NCBI RefSeq assembly: GCF_004005485.1
Contig: NZ_RZUL01000003.1
Coordinates: forward strand, 310,001 to 374,000
Source of the DNA: Sphingobium algorifonticola
GTDB taxonomy: Bacteria; Pseudomonadota; Alphaproteobacteria; Sphingomonadales; Sphingomonadaceae
Direction of reading: 5' to 3'
DNA: 64,000 bases
Below are positions 1 to 8,267 of the stretch, piece by piece; the first letter of the stretch is position 1; every line of letters starts with the position of its first letter. The translations under genes and the position numbers were made by a program. Below the pieces are notes generated by a model. It was not told where the DNA came from. It made no database searches and was given only the letters and a program-made list of their open reading frames with translations.

Positions 1-270
1 GCCGACGGCGGGCAGGTCGGTGATGAGCGGCGTGGTGATGCGGCCATCGGGGCGCACCTGCACCTTCGCGCCCAGTTCCGGGTTGCGCCATACGAAGATC
101 GTCAGTTCATCGAGCGGGCCGATCACATATTCCTCGCCCGGCCCCTCGTCCGCGCCAACGAAAGAGGCGGTGGGAAGCTGCGGCACGGATCGCTGCGTGG
201 CGCAGCTTGAAAGCGAAAGCGCCAGAAGGGAAAGGCCCAGAGAGAAACGGCCGAAAGCACCCGATACCAT
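1..270 (-). CDS. Polysaccharide export lipoprotein, Wza/Poly_export family (N-terminal part)
   Basis: Probable outer-membrane polysaccharide export protein of the exosortase A exopolysaccharide system. The first 90 codons are present; the C-terminus lies beyond the left edge. A signal peptide ends in a lipobox-like L-S-S-C at about residues 20-23, so lipidation is expected. From about residue 48 the sequence (YVIGPLDELTIFVWRNPEL, then VRPDG and ITTPLI) is a typical Poly_export domain start. The ATG at 270 follows a clear AGAGGTGA ribosome binding site. It lies 155 bases downstream of the decarboxylase and on the same strand, which fits the known XrtA gene cluster. Family assignment is strong; its specific role in an XrtA system is inferred from neighbours. 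Confidence 0.85.
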   Translation of the reverse strand, partial: MVSGAFGRFSLGLSLLALSLSSCATQRSVPQLPTASFVGADEGPGEEYVIGPLDELTIFVWRNPELGAKVQVRPDGRITTPLITDLPAVG

Positions 271-425
271 GATGTCGTCACCTCTTTTGCCGACGCGCCG
301 CCATCGCTGCCCAAGAGGCGGGGCAGCGGCGAAGGCGCAGGACTTCAGCCGCCTTCTTGCGCGCAAAGGGTAAAGATAGCGTTAGGCGTGGCGGCGTCCG
401 GCGACGATTCCGGTACGTTCGGGTG

Positions 426-1673
426 TCAGCCGACCAGCATTTCGCATGGCGGCGGATGGCCAAGAAAGGCGGTGGGGCTGGCCGTTGCGCCATAAGCCCC
501 GGCCAGGAACAGGGCGACGAGATCGCCGACCTCGACCGGCGGCAGCGCGACGCGATCGCCCAGCCGGTCGAGCGGCGTGCAGAGGCATCCGACCACGGTA
601 ACCGGGGCGTCGGCGGGGGGACTGTCGAAGCGGTTGGCCAGTGCGATCGGATAATTGCGCCGCACCACCGTGCCGAAATTGCCGCTCGCCGCCAGTTGGT
701 GATGCAGGCCGCCATCGACGACGACGAACCGCTCGCCCTGGCTGTCCTTCACGTCGACCACTCGCGTGAGATAGACGCCCGCCTCACCCACCAGCCAGCG
801 CCCCAGTTCCAGCGCGAACCGGCTGTCACGCAACACCGGCGGGCGGGTGGCAAGGGCTTCACCGAGCGCCACGCCGATGGGGCGAATATCCAGCCGCGCG
901 TCACCGGGAAAATAGGGAAGGCCAAAGCCGCCGCCCAGATTGACGAGCGGCGGCGTTGCCCCGACTGCTTCGGACAGGCTGGCCGCCAGCGCGATCGTCG
1001 CCGCCTGCGTCTCGATCAGCGCCAGGGGATCGAGCGCCTGGCTGCCTGCAAAGATATGCCAGCCGCGCCAGTCTGCGCCCGCATCGATCAGATGGCGCGC
1101 CAGCGCCGCCGCGCGATCGGCGTCAACGCCAAAGGGCCTGGCCCCGCCGCCCATACGCATCCCCGACCCCCTCAAGTCGAAATTCGGGTTGACGCGCACC
1201 ACAAGGCGCGCCGTCACGCCGGTGCGGCTGGCGATCGCCAGCGCGCGCATCGCTTCACCTTCGGATTCGAGATTGAGGGTAACACCTGCCGCGATTGCCG
1301 CTGCGATTTCGTCATCGCGCTTGCCCGGGCCGGCAAAACTGATGTGATCGGCGGCCTGCCCTGCGGCCAGAGCCATCGTCAATTCGCCGCCGGACGCTAT
1401 GTCGAACCCATCGACCAACGGCACCATCCGTTCCAGCAAGGGCGCGTAAGGATTGGCCTTGATCGCATAATGCAGCAGCAGGTCAGGCGGCATGACGTCA
1501 CGGAAATGGCGTATCTGTGCTTCGACAACGGCCATGTCGTAGACGAACAGCGGCGTGTCGCCTGCCTCGTCCACCAGCGATGCCGCGCCGCAACCGCCGA
1601 TTAGCAGCATGCCTTCCTCGCTTGCGAACCAGGCCGGTATCGACCCATGTGGTTTGAACCCGGTGGCGCTCAT
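426..1673 (-). CDS. PLP-dependent decarboxylase, exosortase A system-associated (TIGR03099-like)
   Basis: A 415-residue fold-type III PLP enzyme of the diaminopimelate/ornithine decarboxylase group. The PLP lysine is K72 in the motif HYAIKAN, glycine-rich phosphate-binding sequence NLGGGFG lies in the middle, and a C-terminal VGCLCTPLDRL supplies the usual active-site cysteine region. In exosortase A loci such a decarboxylase accompanies an acyl-CoA ligase and an acyl carrier protein; the substrate is not established. Its ATG overlaps the stop of the upstream ligase by four bases (ATGA), so the two are translationally coupled. LysA is a possible alternative by sequence, but the gene context favours the exosortase-associated type. 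Confidence 0.88.
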   Translation of the reverse strand: MSATGFKPHGSIPAWFASEEGMLLIGGCGAASLVDEAGDTPLFVYDMAVVEAQIRHFRDVMPPDLLLHYAIKANPYAPLLERMVPLVDGFDIASGGELTMALAAGQAADHISFAGPGKRDDEIAAAIAAGVTLNLESEGEAMRALAIASRTGVTARLVVRVNPNFDLRGSGMRMGGGARPFGVDADRAAALARHLIDAGADWRGWHIFAGSQALDPLALIETQAATIALAASLSEAVGATPPLVNLGGGFGLPYFPGDARLDIRPIGVALGEALATRPPVLRDSRFALELGRWLVGEAGVYLTRVVDVKDSQGERFVVVDGGLHHQLAASGNFGTVVRRNYPIALANRFDSPPADAPVTVVGCLCTPLDRLGDRVALPPVEVGDLVALFLAGAYGATASPTAFLGHPPPCEMLVG

Positions 1674-3229
1674 GCCGGATGATCCGCGAGGATCGCAGCA
1701 CGGTCCAGCTTCCCATTGGCGTTGACCGGAAAGTGCGTGACGAAGCGGATATCGCGCGGTTGCATGAAATTGGGCAGTTCCTGCTTCAGATGCGCGCGCA
1801 CGTCGGTTTCCAGCGCCGCCGGATCGACGCCGCTGTCCGTCCTGAGCAACAGGCGCACTGCCGCGCCCAGCCGTTCGTCCGGCACGCCCAGCGCCACTGC
1901 TTGCGCGACGCCGCGCACCGCCAGTGCCGCGTCCTCGATTTCGTTCGGGCTTATGCGATTGCCCGCCGATTTTATCATCGCATCGTTACGGCCGACGAAG
2001 TACAGCAAGTCCTCGGCACTGCGGCGGACCATGTCACCGGACCATACCGCTGTGCCACCATAGGTGGACGCAGGCGGCGCGGGGCGGAACCGCTCCGCCG
2101 TGCGGGCCGGGTCGCGCCAGTATCCCTGCGCCACCAGCGGACCGCAATGCACCAGTTCGCCCGGTTCGTCATCGTCGGTCACCGCGCCGTCGGGGCGGAC
2201 TACCAGTATTTCGGCAAACGGAATGGCCGCCCCCATGCTGTCGGGATGCATATCGACCAGCGCGGGTGGCAGATAGGTGGAGCGAAACGCCTCCGTCAGG
2301 CCATACATGGGATAGAGGTCCGCCTGCGGAAAGAGCGTCCGCAGCTTCGATACCAGCGCGGGAGTCAGCGCCCCGCCGCTGTTGGTGAGGCGTCGGAGCT
2401 GCGCCGCGACCTCCGGCGGCCAGTCCAGCTCGACAAGCTGCACCCAGAGCGGCGGCACCCCCGCCAGCGTCGTCACCCGCCGCCGCTCGATCGATTTGAT
2501 GACGTCGCGCGGCGTAAGATAGTCCAGCGGGACGACGCAGCCACCGGCATACCAGGTCGAAAAAAGCTGATTCTGGCCATAATCGAAGCTGAACGGCAGA
2601 ACGCAGAGCGTCCGGTCCTCGGCAGCCATGCGGAGATAGTGGGCGACCGATACCGCGCCCAGCCACAGGTTCGCATGGCTCAGCATCACCCCCTTGGGCC
2701 GCCCGGTCGATCCGCTGGTATAGAGGATCGCCGCCAGCGCATCGGGTGCGGCGCCCGACGGCGGCAGCGAAGGCCCGCCGGTCATGGCGCAGGCCGTGTC
2801 GCTCTCGCTGTGCCGCTCGCAATCGCCCGGCACATCGTCGTCGTGCAGGCTCTCAAGCCGGGCGTCGGTCGCGATCAGCAGCCTCGCGCCGCTGTCGGCA
2901 AGGATGTGCGCCACCTGCGCGCGCTTCAGCAGAGGATTGATCGGCACATGGACGAGGCCCGCGCGTGGTGCCGCCATGGGCATCAGCGCGGCGACCGGGC
3001 CCTTGGCGATCCAGCTTGCCACCCGATCGCCGGGCGCAAGGCCAAAGCCCGCGAGCCAGGCGGCGAGATGGCCAAGCGTCGCTTCCATTTCGGCAAAATC
3101 CATATGACCCGCGCGACCGTCCAGCGCCGGGCGGGTCGGCTCGCCACGCAGCAGAATATGGTCGATCGGGCGCACCTGCGCTGGCGGCGGGGGCAGCGGC
3201 GCGACATCCGGCGCAGCGTTTAACCTCAT
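1670..3229 (-). CDS. Acyl-CoA ligase (AMP-forming), exosortase A system-associated (TIGR03098-like)
   Basis: A 519-residue ANL-superfamily adenylating enzyme that should activate a carboxylic acid as an acyl-AMP and pass it to CoA or to the nearby acyl carrier protein. The ATP motif LYTSGSTGRPKGVMLSH, the A5-like MYGLTEAF and the C-terminal catalytic lysine in NANGKLDRA are all present. I chose the ATG at 3229 (MRLNAAP) because it follows a GGGGAAG/GGAG ribosome binding sequence; the open frame extends further upstream but would run over the divergent transferase gene. It is coupled to the decarboxylase by an ATGA overlap. Only 30 bases separate it from the divergent gene at 3260. The substrate is unknown. 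Confidence 0.88.
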   Translation of the reverse strand: MRLNAAPDVAPLPPPPAQVRPIDHILLRGEPTRPALDGRAGHMDFAEMEATLGHLAAWLAGFGLAPGDRVASWIAKGPVAALMPMAAPRAGLVHVPINPLLKRAQVAHILADSGARLLIATDARLESLHDDDVPGDCERHSESDTACAMTGGPSLPPSGAAPDALAAILYTSGSTGRPKGVMLSHANLWLGAVSVAHYLRMAAEDRTLCVLPFSFDYGQNQLFSTWYAGGCVVPLDYLTPRDVIKSIERRRVTTLAGVPPLWVQLVELDWPPEVAAQLRRLTNSGGALTPALVSKLRTLFPQADLYPMYGLTEAFRSTYLPPALVDMHPDSMGAAIPFAEILVVRPDGAVTDDDEPGELVHCGPLVAQGYWRDPARTAERFRPAPPASTYGGTAVWSGDMVRRSAEDLLYFVGRNDAMIKSAGNRISPNEIEDAALAVRGVAQAVALGVPDERLGAAVRLLLRTDSGVDPAALETDVRAHLKQELPNFMQPRDIRFVTHFPVNANGKLDRAAILADHPA

Positions 3230-3259
3230 CTCCAGACTTCCCCTGTACCATGCTTCGTC

Positions 3260-4309
3260 ATGGCAGCAGATAGTCCTTTGGTGGAGCGATGGGAATATCG
3301 CAGCTTCGTCGAGGCGTGGCGCCATGCCGCCCGGCCCCTCGACCGGGATCGGCAGGCATGCCTGTTCGACCGCTTTACGTGGATGGAACTGCTCCATCGC
3401 CATTGCATGCCCGATACGGCGCCGCACATACTTTCCGCGCGGTTGGGTGACGCGCAGGGCTGGCTGTTCCTGACCGAAAGCCGCCAACGACAGTTGGGCG
3501 CAATGGCCAACTGGTACAGCTTTGCCTTTCGCCCGCAGTTTTCCGGGGCCAACGATCCGGCAACGCGCTATGCCCTGACGCGCGCCATGGCGGCACAACT
3601 CTTGGCAACAACGGCGCGAATCGACCTTTATCCCATCGAGGAAGCCGACGACCGAACGATGCTGTGCGATGCCTTACGCGCCGCCGGATGGTTCGTGACG
3701 GCACGACCGTTGGGGACACGGCACGTCCTCAATCTCGATGGCCGGGACTTTGCGACATACTGGGCGATGCGGCCCGGACCGCTGCGAACATTGGTGCGGC
3801 GCAAGGCGCGGAGCACGGCGCTCGCTTTTTCGATCCATCATGCGATGAGCGACGCGCTGTGGCGCGATTATCTGCATGTCTATGATCGAAGCTGGAAAGA
3901 CGCCGAACCTTATTATCCGTTTCTGCGCGCGCTGGCCGAACAGGAAGCAGCGGCAGGCACATTGCGGCTCGGCTTTGCCCGCACGGCGGATGGCGTACCG
4001 GTCGCAGCCCAGTTCTGGACCATCGAAAATGCTGTCGCGCTGATTCACAAGCTGGCGCATGATGCCGCGCTGGACGCGCAGTCGCCGGGCACCCTGCTCA
4101 GCCACCATATGTTTCGCGCGGCAATCGATGACGATCGGGTAAGCCGGATCGACTACGGCACCGGCGACAATGGCTACAAGGCCGACTGGATGGAGCGGCG
4201 GATCGCGCTGTACCGGATCGATGCCTACAATCCACGCTTCGCCGGAAGCTGGCTCCCTGCCGCGCGCGGGCGGATTTCAACACTTGTGGCAGACCGGTGG
4301 AGGCGATAG
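3260..4309 (+). CDS. GNAT / FemAB-like acyltransferase of the exosortase A locus
   Basis: A 349-residue protein of the CelD/BioF2-like acetyltransferase class (Acetyltransf_6 type). The C-terminal half has the usual signature: a Trp-Lys motif (YDRSWKDAEPY), AAQFWTIENAVALIHKLAHD, a Ser/His-rich turn before the last helix, and the IDYGTGDNGYK core. Such proteins occur in exosortase A loci next to an acyl carrier protein and may move an acyl or aminoacyl group onto the polysaccharide or its precursor; that role is inference. It starts 30 bases from the divergent ligase, without an obvious strong ribosome binding site, and is followed after 13 bases by the acyl carrier protein, so the two likely form one transcript. 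Confidence 0.8.
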   Translation: MAADSPLVERWEYRSFVEAWRHAARPLDRDRQACLFDRFTWMELLHRHCMPDTAPHILSARLGDAQGWLFLTESRQRQLGAMANWYSFAFRPQFSGANDPATRYALTRAMAAQLLATTARIDLYPIEEADDRTMLCDALRAAGWFVTARPLGTRHVLNLDGRDFATYWAMRPGPLRTLVRRKARSTALAFSIHHAMSDALWRDYLHVYDRSWKDAEPYYPFLRALAEQEAAAGTLRLGFARTADGVPVAAQFWTIENAVALIHKLAHDAALDAQSPGTLLSHHMFRAAIDDDRVSRIDYGTGDNGYKADWMERRIALYRIDAYNPRFAGSWLPAARGRISTLVADRWRR

Positions 4310-4322
4310 GGCGGCAGCCGCC

Positions 4323-4622
4323 ATGACCGGAAAACCGACCGATGCCGCCGCCCTGTCTCACGACGGGCACGAAACCGACCGCCTGCTGCGCGCCATCCTG
4401 CGCGACGTGCTGGCGCTCGAAAGCCGACAGGTCGATGCGTTTACGGAGACGACGCCGCTGTTCGGCGCCTTGCCCGAGCTGGATTCCATGGCCGTCGCGG
4501 GGCTGCTCACCGAAATGGAAGATCGCCTGCACATCATCATCGAGGATGACGATGTCGATGGCGACACATTTGAAACCTACGGAAATCTGCTGGCGTTCGC
4601 GCAGATGAAAACCAGCCGCTGA
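4323..4622 (+). CDS. Acyl carrier protein, exosortase A locus
   Basis: A 99-residue acidic acyl carrier protein. The 4'-phosphopantetheine attachment serine is in PELDSMAVAGLL, followed by acidic helix sequence (IIEDDDVDGDTFETYGNLLAF), which is the usual ACP pattern. I start it at the ATG at 4323 (MTGKPTD); the frame is open further upstream but would overlap the transferase. It lies 13 bases behind the GNAT-like gene and opposite the ligase/decarboxylase pair. A reasonable model is that the ligase loads this ACP, the decarboxylase acts on the bound or free acid, and the GNAT-like enzyme transfers the product. That ordering is inferred only. Confidence 0.85.
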   Translation: MTGKPTDAAALSHDGHETDRLLRAILRDVLALESRQVDAFTETTPLFGALPELDSMAVAGLLTEMEDRLHIIIEDDDVDGDTFETYGNLLAFAQMKTSR

Positions 4623-4640
4623 TCGGATGCAGGCGTCAAT

Positions 4641-4661
4641 AGGCCGACAGCGTTTCGGCCT
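4641..4661 (+). terminator. Small hairpin after the acyl carrier protein gene
   Basis: A 7-base stem, AGGCCGA / TCGGCCT with a 7-base loop, lies 18 bases after the stop codon and is followed by an A/T-rich stretch. A weak rho-independent terminator for the plus-strand pair is plausible; the T run is poor. Confidence 0.4.
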
Positions 4662-4679
4662 AATTTACAATCATTAACG

Positions 4680-4723
4680 GGAAGGCCCTGCCATACGGTC
4701 TCAACCGCATGGCAGGGCCTTCC
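4680..4723. terminator. Strong hairpin between convergent genes, likely bidirectional terminator
   Basis: A perfect 15-base inverted repeat, GGAAGGCCCTGCCAT paired with ATGGCAGGGCCTTCC, with a 14-base loop that can itself pair (cggt/accg). It lies between the plus-strand acyl carrier protein gene and the 3' end of the minus-strand RTX gene, the position expected of a shared terminator. T runs are short on both sides. Confidence 0.65.
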
Positions 4724-4745
4724 TTAGTCAAGCATCCCTATTCTG

Positions 4746-7700
4746 TTACAGCACCAGTTCGCTGGCAGTCAGAACCAGATTGCCTGCCAACTCGATCGCG
4801 AAATCGGCATCGCCATCGCCATCGGTATCGCCGTAAACGAAGGTCGAAGCGCCGGTCTGCTCGAACCGGACCTCACGCGCGGTACCGGAAAATCCGGCCG
4901 CGCCGATAAACGCGAGACCGGACAGGGCCGAGAGATCAATGACGTCACCCGACGCCACGTCGAAGTCGCGGATGATATCCGCCTTCAAAAGCGATGGGGT
5001 GAAATCGGCGGCTGCAAAGACGAACCGGTCGTCCCCGGCACCGCCTTCCAGCACGTCGCGACCAGCGCCGCCGGTCAGCACGTCATTGCCTGCACCCCCG
5101 ACCAGTCGGTCATCGCCCGCAAGACCCGACAGCGTGTCATTACCCGCGTTGCCGAACAGCGTATTGGCAAGTCCGTTGCCGACGCCGACAGCATTGCCGC
5201 CGCCCTGGAACTGCAACACTTCAACATTGGCACCCAGCGTGTAGCTGAGCAGCGTGGTCTTCACGGTGTCGGTGCCCTGCGCCGTCTGCTCGATCACGAC
5301 ATCGCCGGTGCTGTCGACGAAATAGCTGTCATTGCCTTCGCCGCCCTGCATATTGTCGTTGCCCGCGCCGCCTTCCAGCACGTCGTTGCCGCCGCCGCCG
5401 ACGAGCACGTCGTTGCCATCGAAGCCACGCAGACGATCGGCGCCGTCCAGGCCCTCCAGCCGGTCGCGCGTCGCATCACCCAGCAGCGTTTCGGCGGCTT
5501 CGGTTCCAGACTGGATGTCGGCGACATCGGCCGAATAGAGCGTCAGCGTGCCGCTGACCTCATTGGCCGTCAACACGATAGCCTGACCCGTCGGGCTGTC
5601 GGCGGCTGAAACGAAGGTCAGGACTTCCGGCGCATAATCTGCGGCCGTAGCAGGCGTGAAGCCCACAAAAGTCGCATTCGCGGGATCGGTCACGTCGTAG
5701 GTCATCAGACCGCCGGTGCGCTCCAGCGTCACGAAGGCATAGAGGCGGCCGTCGACTTCCCCGACCACGACGCCTTCGGGCTCCGGCCCCTTGTTGTCGG
5801 ACCGGTCGTCGATCGCGCTGCCGTTTTCGACGTTGAAGATATCGGGGCGATAGGCGGCAAAGATTGCCTCGAACTCGCCGCCTGTCTCACGCACCTTCTC
5901 GATCGTGCCATCAGCGTTCTGGCGGAAGATCGAAATGCCGCGGCCGCCATAAGTCGTGATCTGGTCGATGTCGCCATCGCCGTCGGTGTCGCCTGCGGTC
6001 GAGATGACGTTGAGACGACCAAGCGCATTGGCATTCTTGAGCGCCGCCGCGTCGGGATAAGCGGTGGGATCGAGAACATAGCTGGCGGCGGACAGGCGCA
6101 CTTCGTCCGCCACCCCGACACGCGCATCGCCTTCGTTCGCGGTAACGAAATAAGTGACGCCGCCGACAGAGAAGCTGGCGATGGCGTCGGGCTGCGGCAG
6201 GCTGTCGACATCGAAGTTCTCAAGGCTGATGCCGTCGCGGTCGCTGGCGTCAAAGGCATTGCCCGCAAGGCTGCGGTCGATCGATCCCAGTGGCAGAATG
6301 GACAAAGGCTGCGTCGCGGTCGGGTCCGTCAGGTCGATGACGGCAACGCCGTTCACTTCCTGAAGCGTCACATAGGCGCGGGTGCCGTCCGGCGAGACGC
6401 TGATATATTCCGGCTCGAACTCGGCACCGGCCGACTGGCCGGGGTAAGTGTTGAAGCCCGCAGCCTTCAGGTCCGCTTCGCTGCCGTTCAGCGCGGCGAA
6501 GGTGATGGTGTTGAGAACCGTCGCCGCAGCCGCGCCACCGGATGTATCGATGATGGTGACGCCGCCGGCAGGATTGTTGGACGCACTGATCGTCTCGGCT
6601 TCGTTCGCGACCAGCAGGCGACTGCCGTCCGGCGAGAATGTGAGCTGGTCGGGCAGGACGCCGACAGTGATGGTCTGCACCAAGTCGCCGGTGGCTGCAT
6701 CGAACAGCGCAACGGTGCCCGGCTGATCGGGCGACTGGCTCTGATACGCCACGGCAAGAATGCCATTCTTGACCGCGACCGAATTGACCGGACCGGCATC
6801 CGGCAGGCTGTTGAGGTCAATCGACCCAACGGCCGTCAAACTGCCGTCGCTGCCGACCTGGGTGATGTCGATCAGATTGAGCGCGGCGTTGGTGGTGAAG
6901 GCGCGATCGGTGGTCGGGTCGAACGCAACCGATTCGGCGCGGCCCGCTGCCGTCGTACCGCTGCCTTCTATCGATCCGATACGCACCATTTCGAGGACGC
7001 CGGTGGGCACGGGTACAGTGAGCGAACCGGCAAGCGATTCCGCCTCGTCCAGAATGGTGATGCCGCCGAACGGCGTTTCGGGCACATCGTCGTTCTGGAT
7101 GACGCCCGTCGCTGTCGCCGTCGCGCCGTTGATGCTTGCCGCCACGCTGCCGTTGCTGACATCAGTCAGGTTGAGGCGGAAACTTTCATTGCCTTCAATC
7201 AGCGTATCGCCGCTCACTTCGATGGTGACGGTGGTGCTGGTTGCCCCGGCCGCGATCACGGCACTGAAATTGCCCGGCAGTGTCCCGCCGAAATCGGCAG
7301 CATCGGTCGCGGTCGCGCTGAACGTACCGCTGACGGTGGCATCACCCGTGGTGCCGCCGGTACGCGCGATCGTGAAGGTATAGGCGACCGTGCCGCTGTT
7401 GCCTTCCGCCTGCGTGATGCTGAGCGAATCCGTGGCGAAGCCGATCGTCTGCGTTTCCGCCGAACCGACCGTGAAGGCGGTGGTATCGAACGGTAGATCG
7501 GGCGCGACGCCATCGGCGCTGTTGTCGCCGTCCGCATCCTGGATCGTCCAGTTCGCGACATCGTTGATGGCAGTGCGATAATCGGCAAAGTCCGTCGCGC
7601 CGCTGCGCGCGCCATTGAATACGCCGATGTCGGCATCGGTATCGGCCGCGCCAAGGTCAATCGCGGTTTCGCCGACCACAAGGCCGGTGCCGGTCAGCGT

Positions 7701-8066
7701 GCCGCCGTCGACACCGAAGCCGGCATTGGCGATCGCGGCAAGGAAGGCGGTCGGCGTGTTGGGTGCGCCGACGAAAGCGTAGATGATTTCCGCATTATTG
7801 CCGATGCCGCTCGATCCCGAAACGCTGCCGAAGGCACTGCTCGGCGAGGAGCTGTAGCTGTTGATGGTGACCACCGTGCCGGCTGCGATCGCATTCGTCG
7901 CCGTGAACCGCACTTCGCCTTCGCCGGTATTAAATGCGCTGCCCTGCCATTCGCGATCGTTGAAATTGATGACGGTGCCTGCCGGAATCTCCTCCAGCGC
8001 AACAAAGGCGATATCGTCGTTTCCATCAGCGTTATAGCCGGTGAACGCAATTGAACCTGGTCCCAT
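4746..8066 (-). CDS. Large secreted choice-of-anchor I protein with Calx-beta and RTX calcium-binding repeats
   Basis: A 1106-residue acidic, Gly/Asp/Ala-rich protein with no Sec signal. In order: an N-terminal beta-rich domain (about 1-190, starting GSIAFTGYNADGNDDIAFVAL), a Calx-beta domain (about 210-330, ending in VIQNDD), a long beta-propeller region of the choice-of-anchor I type (about 340-870, with FSPDGSRLLVANE and VSPDGTRAYVTL blades), then RTX nonapeptide blocks such as GGGGNDVLEGGAGND and GGAGNDVLTGGAGRD, and an M10-serralysin-like C-terminal end. This fits type I secretion with a C-terminal signal. No ABC exporter or membrane-fusion gene is in the window. I use the ATG at 8066 because AGGAGAG precedes it. 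The function may be surface attachment or phosphoesterase-like; I cannot say which. Confidence 0.82.
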   Translation of the reverse strand: MGPGSIAFTGYNADGNDDIAFVALEEIPAGTVINFNDREWQGSAFNTGEGEVRFTATNAIAAGTVVTINSYSSSPSSAFGSVSGSSGIGNNAEIIYAFVGAPNTPTAFLAAIANAGFGVDGGTLTGTGLVVGETAIDLGAADTDADIGVFNGARSGATDFADYRTAINDVANWTIQDADGDNSADGVAPDLPFDTTAFTVGSAETQTIGFATDSLSITQAEGNSGTVAYTFTIARTGGTTGDATVSGTFSATATDAADFGGTLPGNFSAVIAAGATSTTVTIEVSGDTLIEGNESFRLNLTDVSNGSVAASINGATATATGVIQNDDVPETPFGGITILDEAESLAGSLTVPVPTGVLEMVRIGSIEGSGTTAAGRAESVAFDPTTDRAFTTNAALNLIDITQVGSDGSLTAVGSIDLNSLPDAGPVNSVAVKNGILAVAYQSQSPDQPGTVALFDAATGDLVQTITVGVLPDQLTFSPDGSRLLVANEAETISASNNPAGGVTIIDTSGGAAAATVLNTITFAALNGSEADLKAAGFNTYPGQSAGAEFEPEYISVSPDGTRAYVTLQEVNGVAVIDLTDPTATQPLSILPLGSIDRSLAGNAFDASDRDGISLENFDVDSLPQPDAIASFSVGGVTYFVTANEGDARVGVADEVRLSAASYVLDPTAYPDAAALKNANALGRLNVISTAGDTDGDGDIDQITTYGGRGISIFRQNADGTIEKVRETGGEFEAIFAAYRPDIFNVENGSAIDDRSDNKGPEPEGVVVGEVDGRLYAFVTLERTGGLMTYDVTDPANATFVGFTPATAADYAPEVLTFVSAADSPTGQAIVLTANEVSGTLTLYSADVADIQSGTEAAETLLGDATRDRLEGLDGADRLRGFDGNDVLVGGGGNDVLEGGAGNDNMQGGEGNDSYFVDSTGDVVIEQTAQGTDTVKTTLLSYTLGANVEVLQFQGGGNAVGVGNGLANTLFGNAGNDTLSGLAGDDRLVGGAGNDVLTGGAGRDVLEGGAGDDRFVFAAADFTPSLLKADIIRDFDVASGDVIDLSALSGLAFIGAAGFSGTAREVRFEQTGASTFVYGDTDGDGDADFAIELAGNLVLTASELVL

Positions 8067-8267
8067 CACTGTCTCTCCTGGAATATCTTGGCCCCCGCGC
8101 AATTCAGATTACATGCCCGCACCAAGGCGGACGCTGCGTCAGAGTTGCGCACGTCTGCTCGGCTATTCGACTTAAATGACTCTTGGATGACGATTCGGAC
8201 GTGATGCCCCAATACGGGACATCAACGGCGGCATGTAAGTTAACAGGACCTTAGCGGCGTCACGACG

